This document shows, piece by piece, positions 8,497 through 16,192 of a DNA stretch of 43,788 nt. Source of the stretch: Betaproteobacteria bacterium RBG_16_66_20 (GTDB lineage: Bacteria; Pseudomonadota; Gammaproteobacteria; Burkholderiales; SG8-39); the NCBI GenBank assembly GCA_001770285.1, contig MEQQ01000065.1:14369-58156 (forward strand). Reading direction: 5' to 3'. Position numbers and translations under genes: made by a program. The notes beneath the pieces are model-generated. The model searched no databases and was not told the origin of the DNA. It saw only the letters and a list, made by a program, of their open reading frames with translations. Position 1 is the first letter of the stretch. Every line of letters starts with the position of its first letter.

Positions 8497-9780
8497 CTAT
8501 CCCGCGTACTTGCGCGCCGCATCGAACATGGCGCGCACGTTCGCGACCGGTGTCTCGTCCGGTATGCCGAAGGCGCAGTCGAGTATCAGCTTGCCGCCTT
8601 TGGCGAAGACGTTCTCCGCGAGATGGCGCACCGCCGCGTCCACTTCGTGCGGCTTGCCGGTGGTCATCATCGAGGGCGACAGGTTGCCGCGCAGCGCCGT
8701 CACATCGCCCAGCACTTCGAACGCCCTCACCATGTCGGTGCGCTCGAACCAGTAGATGCACTTGCCCGGCGGCACGTCGCGGATGATTTCCAGGCGCTTG
8801 GTGCAATCGGACTCCCACAGCGGCATCGGCACCAGGTCCGCCTCGATCAGGCCGATCATCACCCGGCGGAACGACGGCCACCAGAACTTGCGGAACTGCG
8901 CCTCCGACATGAAGGCGTCCGGCGCCCAGTGGGTAGGGATGAACACGATCGGATTGCCGGAAGCCTTCGCGCTCGCCACCGTCTGCCTGAGAATGAACAC
9001 CGCCGCCTTGTCGAGCGCCTCCAGCAGCTTGTCCTTGTGGCGGAACAGATCGGTCATCATGCCGCGCGCGCCGCGGAAATAGTCGGCGATGAAATCGTAG
9101 GGCGCGATCGAGGTGGCGATGTTGGTGCAGGGATAACCGAGGCCCGTCATGCGCTCGGTGAACGCGGTGTGCTGCGCGACGAAGCGGTCCACCTCCTCGG
9201 CCGCCCGCATGACGTTGGCCAGCGCCGCGCGCACGCGCGGCCGCGCAAACGGGCGGATCCCGGCGACCAGCCGGAAGTAGTGCAGCCCGGGGAAATGCGG
9301 CAGTTCCTCGAATCCCTCGAAGGCCGAGGCGACACGCGGCAGATAGTTGTGCAGATAGAAGCCGGTCGGATCGAAGATGAAATCGTCGTATTCCTCCGGC
9401 TTCATGTATTCACGGTCCAGGTACTGGAACGGCTGGTCGTCGCGCACGCCATGCCCCGGCCATTGCAGCTGCTTGAAGCCGATCGCTTCCAGCGCGCGCC
9501 CCGAGGCGCTTTGCAGCACCATCGGGTTGTAGGCTTCCGGGTCGAACTCGAGGACCGCGCGCTCGGCGATCTCGCGGGTCATTTCGTACTCGTACATCAG
9601 CTGGCGATAGGTAATGCCGGCGTACTTTGCCAGCCAGAACGTGGCGTACATGACCACCGGCATGCGCTCGGGCGTCTTGAGCGCCACGCAGTCCAGGATC
9701 CGCTGCCAGCGCCTGTCGTAGGCGGCCTTGGCCGCAGCGCCGGTCGCGGCGGCGGGCGTGCCGGGGGCCGGCGCGCTCAT
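8497..9780 (-). CDS. Uroporphyrinogen-decarboxylase-family corrinoid methyltransferase
   Basis: A 427-residue UroD-fold protein. Because it lies directly after a corrinoid-protein gene, it is read as a methyltransferase (as in MtaA, MtbA or CmuA), not as a haem-pathway decarboxylase. The C-terminal signature LILDCAFGIPDETPVANV corresponds to the region that carries a zinc-ligand Cys in MtaA-type enzymes. The expected HxC pair is not present in its usual form; the equivalent place reads WESDC, so the metal site may use Glu and Cys. The start ATG at 9780 overlaps the corrinoid-protein stop as ATGA. It could transfer methyl from the unknown donor to cobalt, making the pair a split version of the CmuA arrangement. 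Confidence 0.85.
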   Translation of the reverse strand: MSAPAPGTPAAATGAAAKAAYDRRWQRILDCVALKTPERMPVVMYATFWLAKYAGITYRQLMYEYEMTREIAERAVLEFDPEAYNPMVLQSASGRALEAIGFKQLQWPGHGVRDDQPFQYLDREYMKPEEYDDFIFDPTGFYLHNYLPRVASAFEGFEELPHFPGLHYFRLVAGIRPFARPRVRAALANVMRAAEEVDRFVAQHTAFTERMTGLGYPCTNIATSIAPYDFIADYFRGARGMMTDLFRHKDKLLEALDKAAVFILRQTVASAKASGNPIVFIPTHWAPDAFMSEAQFRKFWWPSFRRVMIGLIEADLVPMPLWESDCTKRLEIIRDVPPGKCIYWFERTDMVRAFEVLGDVTALRGNLSPSMMTTGKPHEVDAAVRHLAENVFAKGGKLILDCAFGIPDETPVANVRAMFDAARKYAG

Positions 9781-10439
9781 GCCGCCACCACCGCCCAGTT
9801 CTTGCAGAGCGACACCGCATCCACTGCGTTCCTGCCGAAGGCGTCGGCGCCGGTGTAGGCGCGCACCGTCTCGTCGATCTGACCGCCGCCGATCATGATT
9901 TTCATCCGCTCGCGCAGGCCCGCGGCTTCGATGGCCGCGATCGTTTCCTTCATCGATTCGAACGCGAGCGTGAGGAAACCCGAGAGTCCGACGACATCCG
10001 GTGCGTAGCCGTTGATTTCGTCGATGAACGTCTGCACCGGCACGTCGACGCCGATGTCCTTCACCTCGAAGCCGTTGATGTCGAGCATGAAGGTGACGAT
10101 GTTCTTGCCGATGTCGTGCAAATCGCCATGCACGGTGCCGATCAGCACCTTCGCCAGCTTGCGCTGTCCCCCGCCCGCGGTCTGCTTGATCAGGGGCTTG
10201 GCCACGGCGCCGATTTTCTGCAGCATCTCGCCCGCGAGCACCAGCTCGGGCAGGAAGTACTCTCCCTGGGAAAAACGCTGGCCGACGATGTCCATCGCGT
10301 TGCGGCACAGTTCGAGCACGCGCAGCGGGTCGGCGCCGTCCTCCAGCAGCATCTTGTTGGCGAGCTGCAGCGCCTCGTCCTCGCGCATGTCCGCGAGCCA
10401 TTCCATCAATTGCCTGTCCTGTTCGCTCATATCGCTCAT
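9777..10439 (-). CDS. Methyltransferase cognate corrinoid protein (B12-binding)
   Basis: A 220-residue corrinoid shuttle protein with the helical cap domain (residues about 1-90) and the Rossmann B12-binding domain. The cobalt-coordinating motif DLHDIG is at residues 106-111 (D-x-H-x2-G), followed by VVGLSGFLT and MIGGG, the other parts of the dimethylbenzimidazole pocket. A GGAGCGACC ribosome binding site precedes the ATG at 10439. It carries the methyl group between the UroD-family enzyme, encoded next, and the methyl-THF enzyme at the end of the operon. The 25-base gap to the MetV-MetF gene keeps it within the same transcription unit. Confidence 0.93.
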   Translation of the reverse strand: MSDMSEQDRQLMEWLADMREDEALQLANKMLLEDGADPLRVLELCRNAMDIVGQRFSQGEYFLPELVLAGEMLQKIGAVAKPLIKQTAGGGQRKLAKVLIGTVHGDLHDIGKNIVTFMLDINGFEVKDIGVDVPVQTFIDEINGYAPDVVGLSGFLTLAFESMKETIAAIEAAGLRERMKIMIGGGQIDETVRAYTGADAFGRNAVDAVSLCKNWAVVAA

Positions 10440-10464
10440 GGTCGCTCCTTTGCCAATCTGCGTT

Positions 10465-11880
10465 TCAGCCGGTCGTTCCCGCGGCGGGCGCCTGGACGCG
10501 GCCGCGCAGCCCCGACTCGGCGATGATCTCGGCCAGCACTGTCTCGTTGCGGTAGCCCATCAGGTGCACGCCGCCGACGCCTTCGATGCGCGCCAGCGCC
10601 TGGATGGTCTCGATAGCCACCCGCTTGCCCTCGGCCCTCTGGTCCGCAGCCTGGCCGATGCGCTGCAGCACCGCCTCGGGAACATGCACCCCGGGCACGC
10701 GCTGTGCCATCCGCCGCAGCGCCGCTGCGCTGCCGAGCGTGCCTACGCCCGCGATGATGGTGCAGCGCTGGTGCAGACCGCGCGCGCGCGCCTCGCGCAT
10801 GAAGGCTGCCATGCGCTCCAGGTCGAAGCAGAACTGCGTCTGAATGAAGCGCGCTCCGGCGTCGACCTTGCGCTCCAGATTCGCGACGCGCTCGTGAAAC
10901 GGCGGCGCAAAGGGATTCGCAGTCGCGCCCAGAAACAGGTTCGGCGCGGCCTCGAGCTTCCGGCCCGAGGCAAACGCGCCCTGCTCGCGCATCCGGCGCG
11001 CGATCCCGAGAAGCGTCACCGCGTCCAGATCGAACACCGGCTTCGCTTCCGGCTGGTCGCCCTGGCTGACGTCGTCGCCGGTAAGGCACAGGATGTTCTG
11101 CACGCCGAGCGCCGCCGCGCCGAGCAGATCGCCCTGGATCGCGATCCGGTTGCGATCGCGGCAAGCCACCTGGTAGATCGGGATGTCGCCGTGCGCGGCA
11201 AGCAGCGCGGACGCGGCGACACTCGACATGTGGCAGTTGCCGCCGGCGCCGTCGGTGACGTTGATGGCGTCCACCAGGCCGCGGAAGCGGGCCGCGCGCG
11301 CGAGGAATCCGGCGGGCGCGGCCGAATCCGGCGGCGCCAGCTCGACGGTGACCACGAATCGGTCGGCGCATGCGCGTTCGAACGCTTCCCGCGGGTGCGC
11401 GATCCCGGGGTCGGTGCGCGGCGCCGCGCTCGGCGCCGCCTCGGGGAAAATGACCGGAACCCAGGAAGACCGGCCGCTTCGCGTGTGATCCAGCGGCGCA
11501 ATCGCCGCATCGGGGGCCACCGCAAGCGGCGCAATCCGTTTCCTGCCCTCTTCGGCATCCAGCCAGACGCAGCGCATCTGCGGGATCACTTCGCATCCGC
11601 CATCGGGCCGCACCCCGCCGCAGGGACCGTTGCGCAGCTGCTTGGCGCAATTCATCGGGCACGCCATGCCGGTGGCCGAGAGCACGCAATCGCCGCACAT
11701 GCGGCAGTCGAACAGGAACTGCTTGGCGGCGCGCTCGATCGGGCGCACGGCGGCCTCGGCCCCCGCGCGGCCGAGAAGGCGAGCGAGCGGGGCGAGCCGG
11801 GGCGCGAGGCGCGCGAAAAGGCCGTAGGCGCGGCTCAAGCCCCTGGCGTGGCGGACCGACCAGAGGCGCGCTGCGTGCAT
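10465..11880 (-). CDS. MetV-MetF fusion: methylenetetrahydrofolate reductase with N-terminal Cys-rich domain
   Basis: A 471-residue protein. The N-terminal part (about 50-110) has the MTHFR_C/MetV cysteine pattern: CRMCGDC, then CPMNC and NGPCGG, which in acetogens is a separate Fe-S subunit. The remainder (about 165-460) is a MetF barrel: VTVELAPP, NVTDGAGG, NILCLTGDD, ANPF, FIQTQFCFD and the AGVGTLGS loop. The likely reaction is interconversion of methyl-THF and methylene-THF; here probably oxidation of methyl groups delivered by the corrinoid system. The start ATG lies one base after the GntR stop, so it is translated from the same message. Confidence 0.87.
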   Translation of the reverse strand: MHAARLWSVRHARGLSRAYGLFARLAPRLAPLARLLGRAGAEAAVRPIERAAKQFLFDCRMCGDCVLSATGMACPMNCAKQLRNGPCGGVRPDGGCEVIPQMRCVWLDAEEGRKRIAPLAVAPDAAIAPLDHTRSGRSSWVPVIFPEAAPSAAPRTDPGIAHPREAFERACADRFVVTVELAPPDSAAPAGFLARAARFRGLVDAINVTDGAGGNCHMSSVAASALLAAHGDIPIYQVACRDRNRIAIQGDLLGAAALGVQNILCLTGDDVSQGDQPEAKPVFDLDAVTLLGIARRMREQGAFASGRKLEAAPNLFLGATANPFAPPFHERVANLERKVDAGARFIQTQFCFDLERMAAFMREARARGLHQRCTIIAGVGTLGSAAALRRMAQRVPGVHVPEAVLQRIGQAADQRAEGKRVAIETIQALARIEGVGGVHLMGYRNETVLAEIIAESGLRGRVQAPAAGTTG

Positions 11881-11881
11881 C

Positions 11882-12640
11882 TCAGCTGCGGCCGCGCCGG
11901 CGGATCAGCGGCGCGCCGACGACCTGCTCGAGCGCATCGCTGTTGCGCAGGGCGAGCTCGAGATTCTTGCGCGCGATGCGTGCGTGTTCGCGCACCAGCG
12001 GCTCCACCCGGGCGCTCGAGCGCGCCTCGAGCGCGCCGAGTATCTCGTGGTGCTGCAGTTGCGCGGTCTTCAGGATCTGCAGCGACTCCGGAATCTTGGC
12101 CTGTGCGGAGACGAAAGCGTCCGGGGCAGCGAACGGCAGCGAAACCACCCGCGCCAGGGCGCGCGCCACCATCGTGCTTCCCGAGGCCTCCAGCAGCAAG
12201 GCGTGAAAGCGCGAGTTGAGCTCGCTGTAGCGCACGAGGTGGCCGTCTCCGGGACGGGCGCCTGCGAGCACGGCGTCGATCCCGGCCAGGCAGTGCCGCA
12301 GCTGTTCCAGTATCGGTTGCGGCACGCCGCGTTCCGCCGCGATGCGTGCCGCCAGGCCTTCGAGGGTTCCCCGCACCTCGATCGCATCGAAGATTTCGGC
12401 TTCGCTGAAATTCCGCACCAGATAGCCGTTGGACTGCGTCGGCTCGAGCAGGCCTTCCTCGGCGAGCTTCTGCAGTGCGGCGCGCACGGGAGTGCGCGAT
12501 ACGCCGAGCAGGTCTACGAGGCCGAGCTCCGTGAGGCGCTCTCCGGCCCGCAACTTGCCGCGCAGCACCTGATCGCGGATGCCGAGAACTGCCCGCTCGG
12601 TCAGCGAAGCGTCGCGTACCAGCGCCACCGGGTCGGCCAT
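11882..12640 (-). CDS. GntR family (FadR/FCD subfamily) transcriptional regulator
   Basis: A 252-residue regulator. The N-terminal winged helix (residues about 12-75) shows LRAGERLTELGLVDLLGVSRTPVRAALQKL, split here as LTELGLVDLLGVSRTPVR, typical of GntR proteins; the C-terminal part is an all-helical FCD ligand-binding domain (RGTLEGLAARIAA, HLVRYSELNSRFHALLLEASG, HHEILGALEAR). The start at 12640 follows an AAGGAGGAA ribosome binding site. It is the first gene of the corrinoid operon. Two copies of its probable operator, GATGTATACAA, are in the upstream region, one over the promoter -10 box, so it is likely an autorepressor that also controls all downstream genes. The inducer is unknown, perhaps the methyl donor. 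Confidence 0.93.
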   Translation of the reverse strand: MADPVALVRDASLTERAVLGIRDQVLRGKLRAGERLTELGLVDLLGVSRTPVRAALQKLAEEGLLEPTQSNGYLVRNFSEAEIFDAIEVRGTLEGLAARIAAERGVPQPILEQLRHCLAGIDAVLAGARPGDGHLVRYSELNSRFHALLLEASGSTMVARALARVVSLPFAAPDAFVSAQAKIPESLQILKTAQLQHHEILGALEARSSARVEPLVREHARIARKNLELALRNSDALEQVVGAPLIRRRGRS

Positions 12641-12675
12641 CGGAATTCCTCCTTGCCTAGCGTCTGCTTGGATAC

Positions 12676-12686
12676 GATGTATACAA
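12676..12686. promoter_or_regulatory. Candidate GntR operator O1 (GATGTATACAA)
   Basis: The 11-mer GATGTATACAA holds the palindrome TGTATACA and recurs in inverted orientation 162 bases away. It matches the GTM-KAC core generally reported for GntR-family operators. It overlaps the candidate -10 box of the regulator's own promoter. Confidence 0.6.
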
Positions 12687-12706
12687 AGCACCAAGTCGGA
12701 TGACAA
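12678..12706 (-). promoter_or_regulatory. Promoter of the GntR/corrinoid operon, -10 inside an operator
   Basis: Reading the minus strand, TTGTCA (12706-12701) is followed by a 17-base spacer and TATACA (12683-12678), a plausible sigma-70 promoter. Transcription would begin near 12671, about 30 bases before the start codon of the regulator. The -10 box is part of the perfect palindrome TGTATACA (12678-12685), which fits the general GntR-family GT-N-AC core. A repressor bound there would block the promoter. Confidence 0.6.
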
Positions 12707-12838
12707 TGGGAATCTCGTGGCTTGATGCCGCTAATCGCATCCGGTTTGATCTAAGTCAGTTCAAACAGGGGATTACAGGGCAGCGCCGGCGCCAAACGCC
12801 CGATTGCCGGTAGTCGTTCAGAGAGGGACACCTCTGCG

Positions 12839-12849
12839 TTGTATACATC
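12839..12849. promoter_or_regulatory. Candidate GntR operator O2 (TTGTATACATC)
   Basis: This is the exact reverse complement of the O1 11-mer, placed just beyond the 3' end of the acyl-CoA ligase gene. An exact repeat of 11 bases within 170 bases of non-coding DNA next to the regulator gene suggests a second binding site, perhaps for looping. Apart from O1, O2 and the promoter, nothing else was recognised in the 221-base gap 12641-12861. Confidence 0.5.
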
Positions 12850-12861
12850 TTTGCCCATGTT

Positions 12862-14484
12862 TCAGGCTGTAGCCCCCGGCGCGCGCAGCAGGTAGCGCTG
12901 CAGCTTGCCGGTCTCCGTGCGCGGCAGGCTGCTGGCGAATTCAATGGCGCGCGGGTACTTGTAGGGCGCGATGCGCTGCTTGACGAAGTCCTGCAGCTCC
13001 TTGGCGAGCGCAGCGTCCGCGGCGCGCCCCTTGCGCGCAACGACGTAGGCCTTGACGATTGCGCCGCGCTTCTCGTCCGGCCAGCCGACCGCGGCGCAAT
13101 CGACGACGTCCGGATGCAGCAGCAGGGCCGACTCGATTTCAGGCCCGGCGATGTTGTAGCCGGCCGAAATGATCATGTCGTCGGTGCGCGACTGATAGTA
13201 GTAATAGCCGTCGCCGTCCGCCAGGTAGGCGTCGCCGGTCAGGTTCCAGCCGTTGGCGACGTATTCCTTCTGCCGTTCGTCGGCGAGATAACGGCAACCG
13301 GTGGGACCCTTCACCGCGAGCCTGCCGATGACGCCGGGCGCGCACGGCTCGCCGTCCTGGTCCAGCACGGCCGCGCGGTATCCCGGGATCGCCTTGCCCG
13401 TGGCACCCGGCCGGATATCCTTGCCTGCCGCGGAGATGAAGATGTAGAGCATTTCCGAGGAGCCGATGCCGTCGATGATCTGCACGCCGGTTGCGCGCTC
13501 CCATGCCTGGCGCGTCGGCACCGGCAGCGCCTCGCCCGCCGAGATGCAGGTACGCAAAGCGCCGAGCTCGTAGCCGGCGGCGTGCTCGGCGAGCGCGTGA
13601 TACAGGGTCGGGCCGGTAAACAGCACGTTGGCGCGCGAACGGCTCAGGGTTTCGAGCAGCGTTTCCGCCGTGTGTTGCTCGACCAGAAACGTCGCCGCGC
13701 CCGCGTACAGCGGGAAGTGCAGCAGGCCGCCCAGGCCGTAGGTGAAGGCGATGGACGGCGAACCCGCTACCAGGTCGCCGCTGCGCAGCCCGACGATGTG
13801 GCGCGGGAAGCACTCGCAGGTCGCGATCACGTCGCGATGAAAATGCATCGTGCCCTTGGGCACGCCGGTGGTCCCCGAGGTGAAGGCGATCAGCGCGACG
13901 TCGTCCGCCGCCGTATTCACATTGTCGAACGCCACGGGCTTGCCGCGCGCCGCGCACTCGACCGAACCGGCGGCGGCGTCGCCGAAATAGCCCACGCAGC
14001 GCAGCATCGGGCTTTGCGACCGCGCCGCTTCGAGCTCCTCGCGCAACCGCGAGTCGCAGAGCGCATGCGAGATCTGCGCCTTGCGCAGGACCTGCACCAG
14101 TTCGGTCGCACGCAGCATCGGCAGCGTCGGCACCGGCACCGCGCCCGCCTTCAGCGTCGCGAACCAGCACGCCGCCAGCATCGGGTTGTTCGGCGAACGC
14201 AGCAGCACGCGGTTGCCCGGCACCAGGCCCATGTCCTCGACCAGGAGGTGCGCGATCCGGTTCGCCTGCGAAAGGAGTTCCCGGTAGGTCCAGGTCTCGC
14301 CCGGCGTGACGATCGCCGGCCGCGAGCCGTGCACGCCCAGCGCCTGCCGGTCGAGGATCAGGCCGGCGCAGTTGAGCCGCTCGGGAAACTGCAGCTCGGG
14401 CAGCTCGAACAGGAACTCGGGCCATTGCGCCGGCGGCGGAAGATGGTCGCGCGCAAAACCGTCGACGTGCGCCGTCGGGTGCAT
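12862..14484 (-). CDS. Acyl/aryl-CoA ligase, 2-aminobenzoate-CoA ligase type
   Basis: A 540-residue AMP-forming acid:CoA ligase. Motifs: the phosphate loop FTSGTTGVPKGT, DGIGSSEM, NLTGDAYLADGDG, and the catalytic lysine in TETGKLQRYLL near the C-terminus. The N-terminus (AHVDGFARDHLPPPAQWPEF) is typical of the anthranilate/benzoate-CoA ligase group of betaproteobacteria. The start is uncertain: ATG at 14484 (MHPTAHVDG) fits homologues and would be close to the transcript start if the -35 TTGACA (14520-14515) is used, while the longer start at 14499 lies inside the operator palindrome. No clear ribosome binding site is seen for either. Divergent from the crotonase operon, with which it shares a control region. 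Confidence 0.88.
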   Translation of the reverse strand: MHPTAHVDGFARDHLPPPAQWPEFLFELPELQFPERLNCAGLILDRQALGVHGSRPAIVTPGETWTYRELLSQANRIAHLLVEDMGLVPGNRVLLRSPNNPMLAACWFATLKAGAVPVPTLPMLRATELVQVLRKAQISHALCDSRLREELEAARSQSPMLRCVGYFGDAAAGSVECAARGKPVAFDNVNTAADDVALIAFTSGTTGVPKGTMHFHRDVIATCECFPRHIVGLRSGDLVAGSPSIAFTYGLGGLLHFPLYAGAATFLVEQHTAETLLETLSRSRANVLFTGPTLYHALAEHAAGYELGALRTCISAGEALPVPTRQAWERATGVQIIDGIGSSEMLYIFISAAGKDIRPGATGKAIPGYRAAVLDQDGEPCAPGVIGRLAVKGPTGCRYLADERQKEYVANGWNLTGDAYLADGDGYYYYQSRTDDMIISAGYNIAGPEIESALLLHPDVVDCAAVGWPDEKRGAIVKAYVVARKGRAADAALAKELQDFVKQRIAPYKYPRAIEFASSLPRTETGKLQRYLLRAPGATA

Positions 14485-14486
14485 AA

Positions 14487-14504
14487 AATGAATGATCATT
14501 CATT
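14487..14504. promoter_or_regulatory. TetR-type operator A (18-bp perfect palindrome)
   Basis: AATGAATGATCATTCATT is a perfect 18-base palindrome with TGAAT-N4-ATTCA arms. On the minus strand a TTGACA (14520-14515) with a 17-base spacer would put the -10 hexamer (GATCAT) inside it. The arms resemble those of the Bacillus FadR operator, a TetR protein sensing acyl-CoA. The TetR gene at 18251 in the divergent operon is the natural candidate to bind here. Confidence 0.65.
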
Positions 14505-14592
14505 CATATCTTGGTGTCAAGTCCGCGCGCGGGGCTCCCCGATATGCTATGGGCTTGACAAGCCTGGCCGCTTCGGCCACACTCATATTTGA

Positions 14593-15384
14593 GTGAATAG
14601 TCATTCAGTCTTGGAGCCTAGCGGGCTGCGCCTCGAGGTCGGCGGCGGGGTGGCGCGGCTCACCCTGGACCGGCCGCCGGTCAACGCCATCGGCGAAGCC
14701 TGGCTGGGCGAGTTCCACCGCTGCCTGGACCAACTCGCGGCGCGCAGCGACTGGCAGCTGCTGCACCTTCGCAGCGCACAAAAGGCCTTCTGTGCCGGGG
14801 CCGACCTGGCGGAGATGCGCGCCCGCCTCGCCTCGCCGCAGGGCGTCGAATCAATGGTGGACGTCGCGGCCGGAATGCAGAGGCTTTTTGCGCGGCTCGA
14901 GGCCCTGCCGCAGGTGACCCTGGCCGAGATCGGCGGCGCCGCGCTCGGCGGCGGGCTCGAGCTCGCCCTCGCCTGCGACCTGCGCATTGCGGCCAATGAA
15001 GCGAAGATCGGCTTGCCGGAGGTACGCCTGGGCCTGGTCCCCGGCGCGGGCGGCACCCAGCGGCTCACGCGCCTGGCGGGACGCGCAACCGCATTGCGGC
15101 TGATCCTCACGGGCGAGACGCTCGACGGCGCCGGCGCCGAGGCGCTGGGCCTGGTGCACTGGGCGCTGCCCCGCTCCGAGCTTGCCGCGCGCGCCGCCGA
15201 CATTGCGGCCCGCGCCGCAGCATCGCCCCGCGAGGCCCTTGCTGCCTGCAAGAGCTGCATTGCGGCAGCCGACGATCCGGCGCGCGACGGCTACGCCGAG
15301 GAACTCACCCAGTCGCGCCGCCTGTACGCGAGCGAAGCGACGCGTGGGCTGGTCGGCGCGTTCCTCTCGGGTGCAGCCCACTGA
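14593..15384 (+). CDS. Enoyl-CoA hydratase/isomerase family protein (active-site Glu pair present)
   Basis: A 263-residue crotonase-fold enzyme. CAGADLAEM forms part of the oxyanion region; both glutamates of classic hydratases are present, in GGGLELALACDL and IGLPEVRLGLVPGAGG. It probably hydrates a 2-enoyl or cyclic enoyl-CoA made by the acyl-CoA dehydrogenase of the same operon; a BadK-like role on a cyclohexene-carboxyl-CoA is possible. The start GTG at 14593 lies in operator B and has no ribosome binding site, which suggests a leaderless or very short-leader message. First gene of a five-gene unit running to the TetR gene. Confidence 0.85.
   Translation: MNSHSVLEPSGLRLEVGGGVARLTLDRPPVNAIGEAWLGEFHRCLDQLAARSDWQLLHLRSAQKAFCAGADLAEMRARLASPQGVESMVDVAAGMQRLFARLEALPQVTLAEIGGAALGGGLELALACDLRIAANEAKIGLPEVRLGLVPGAGGTQRLTRLAGRATALRLILTGETLDGAGAEALGLVHWALPRSELAARAADIAARAAASPREALAACKSCIAAADDPARDGYAEELTQSRRLYASEATRGLVGAFLSGAAH
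14594..14607. promoter_or_regulatory. TetR-type operator B (TGAAT-N4-ATTCA)
   Basis: TGAATAGTCATTCA has the same five-base arms and spacing as operator A. Its centre is 105 bases from that of A, that is ten turns of 10.5 bases, so the two lie on the same face of the helix. It overlaps the GTG start codon of the first crotonase gene. Confidence 0.6.
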
Positions 15385-15404
15385 ATCATGACTAGGAGAC
15401 TGCA

Positions 15405-16160
15405 ATGAGCGATATGAGGCTGGACGGCAAGACCGCAGTGGTGACCGGGGGCGCCTCCGGAATCGGCAAGGCGACCGCGCTCGAGATGGCGCGCGCCGGC
15501 GCGCGGGTGATCGTCGCCGACGTCAACGAAGAAGGCGGCGCGGCGGCGCAGCGTGAAGCCGAAGGCATGGGTCTGAAGCTGGAATACATGAAGCTGGATC
15601 TCACCGACCCGCAGTCGATCGACCGTTTTTCGGCCCAGGTGCTGGAACGCTGCGGGCGCGTCGATGTGCTGGCGAACGTGGCGGGCTGGGGGAAGGTCCA
15701 GCCGTTCGTCGAGAACACGCCCGAGTTCTGGGAGCGCGTGCTGGCGGTCAATCTGACCGGCCCGGTGCGCCTGACGCAGAAGCTGCTGCCCAAGATGATG
15801 GAAGCGCGCGCCGGCAAGATCGTCAATGTCTCGAGCGACGCCGGGCGCGTCGGCAGCCTCGGCGAAACCATGTACTCCGCAGCCAAGGGCGGCATGATCG
15901 CGTTCACGAAATCGCTCGCGCGCGAGGCGGCGCGGGGCGGGGTCAATGTCAACTGCGTCTGCCCCGGGCCCACGGATACGCCGCTGATGCAGGCGGTGCC
16001 GGAGAAATTCCGCGAAGCCTTCGTCAAGGCGATCCCGTTCCGCCGCATCGGCAAGCCGCAGGAAGTCGCCGACGCGATCCTGTTTTTCGCCAGCGCCCGC
16101 TCCGACTACGTCACCGGCCAGGTGCTCAGCGTGAGCGGCGGGCTGACGCTCGCGGGCTAA
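15405..16160 (+). CDS. SDR family dehydrogenase, BadH-like (2-hydroxyacyl-ring CoA dehydrogenase)
   Basis: A 251-residue short-chain dehydrogenase with the TGGASGIG nucleotide loop, the [11 protein letters not shown] serine segment and the YSAAKGG Tyr/Lys pair. Several stretches, such as [21 protein letters not shown] and the [12 protein letters not shown] terminus, match what I recall of Rhodopseudomonas BadH, which oxidises 2-hydroxycyclohexanecarboxyl-CoA to the 2-keto form. An AGGAG ribosome binding site lies 8 bases before the ATG. In the operon it follows the hydratase, consistent with beta-oxidation-like chemistry: dehydrogenase, hydratase, alcohol dehydrogenase, then C-C cleavage. Confidence 0.85.
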   Translation: MSDMRLDGKTAVVTGGASGIGKATALEMARAGARVIVADVNEEGGAAAQREAEGMGLKLEYMKLDLTDPQSIDRFSAQVLERCGRVDVLANVAGWGKVQPFVENTPEFWERVLAVNLTGPVRLTQKLLPKMMEARAGKIVNVSSDAGRVGSLGETMYSAAKGGMIAFTKSLAREAARGGVNVNCVCPGPTDTPLMQAVPEKFREAFVKAIPFRRIGKPQEVADAILFFASARSDYVTGQVLSVSGGLTLAG

Positions 16161-16192
16161 ACCCTACCCTTCCAGACAGAGAGGAATCCCAG

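Noticed and set aside
8497-9780. Haem-pathway uroporphyrinogen decarboxylase
   Set aside because: Its place directly after a corrinoid-protein gene and in a corrinoid operon favours the methyltransferase branch of the family.
14555-14560. TTGACA as -35 of a plus-strand promoter for the crotonase operon
   Set aside because: No acceptable -10 box occurs at 16-18 bases; candidate AT-rich hexamers are 23 or more bases away.
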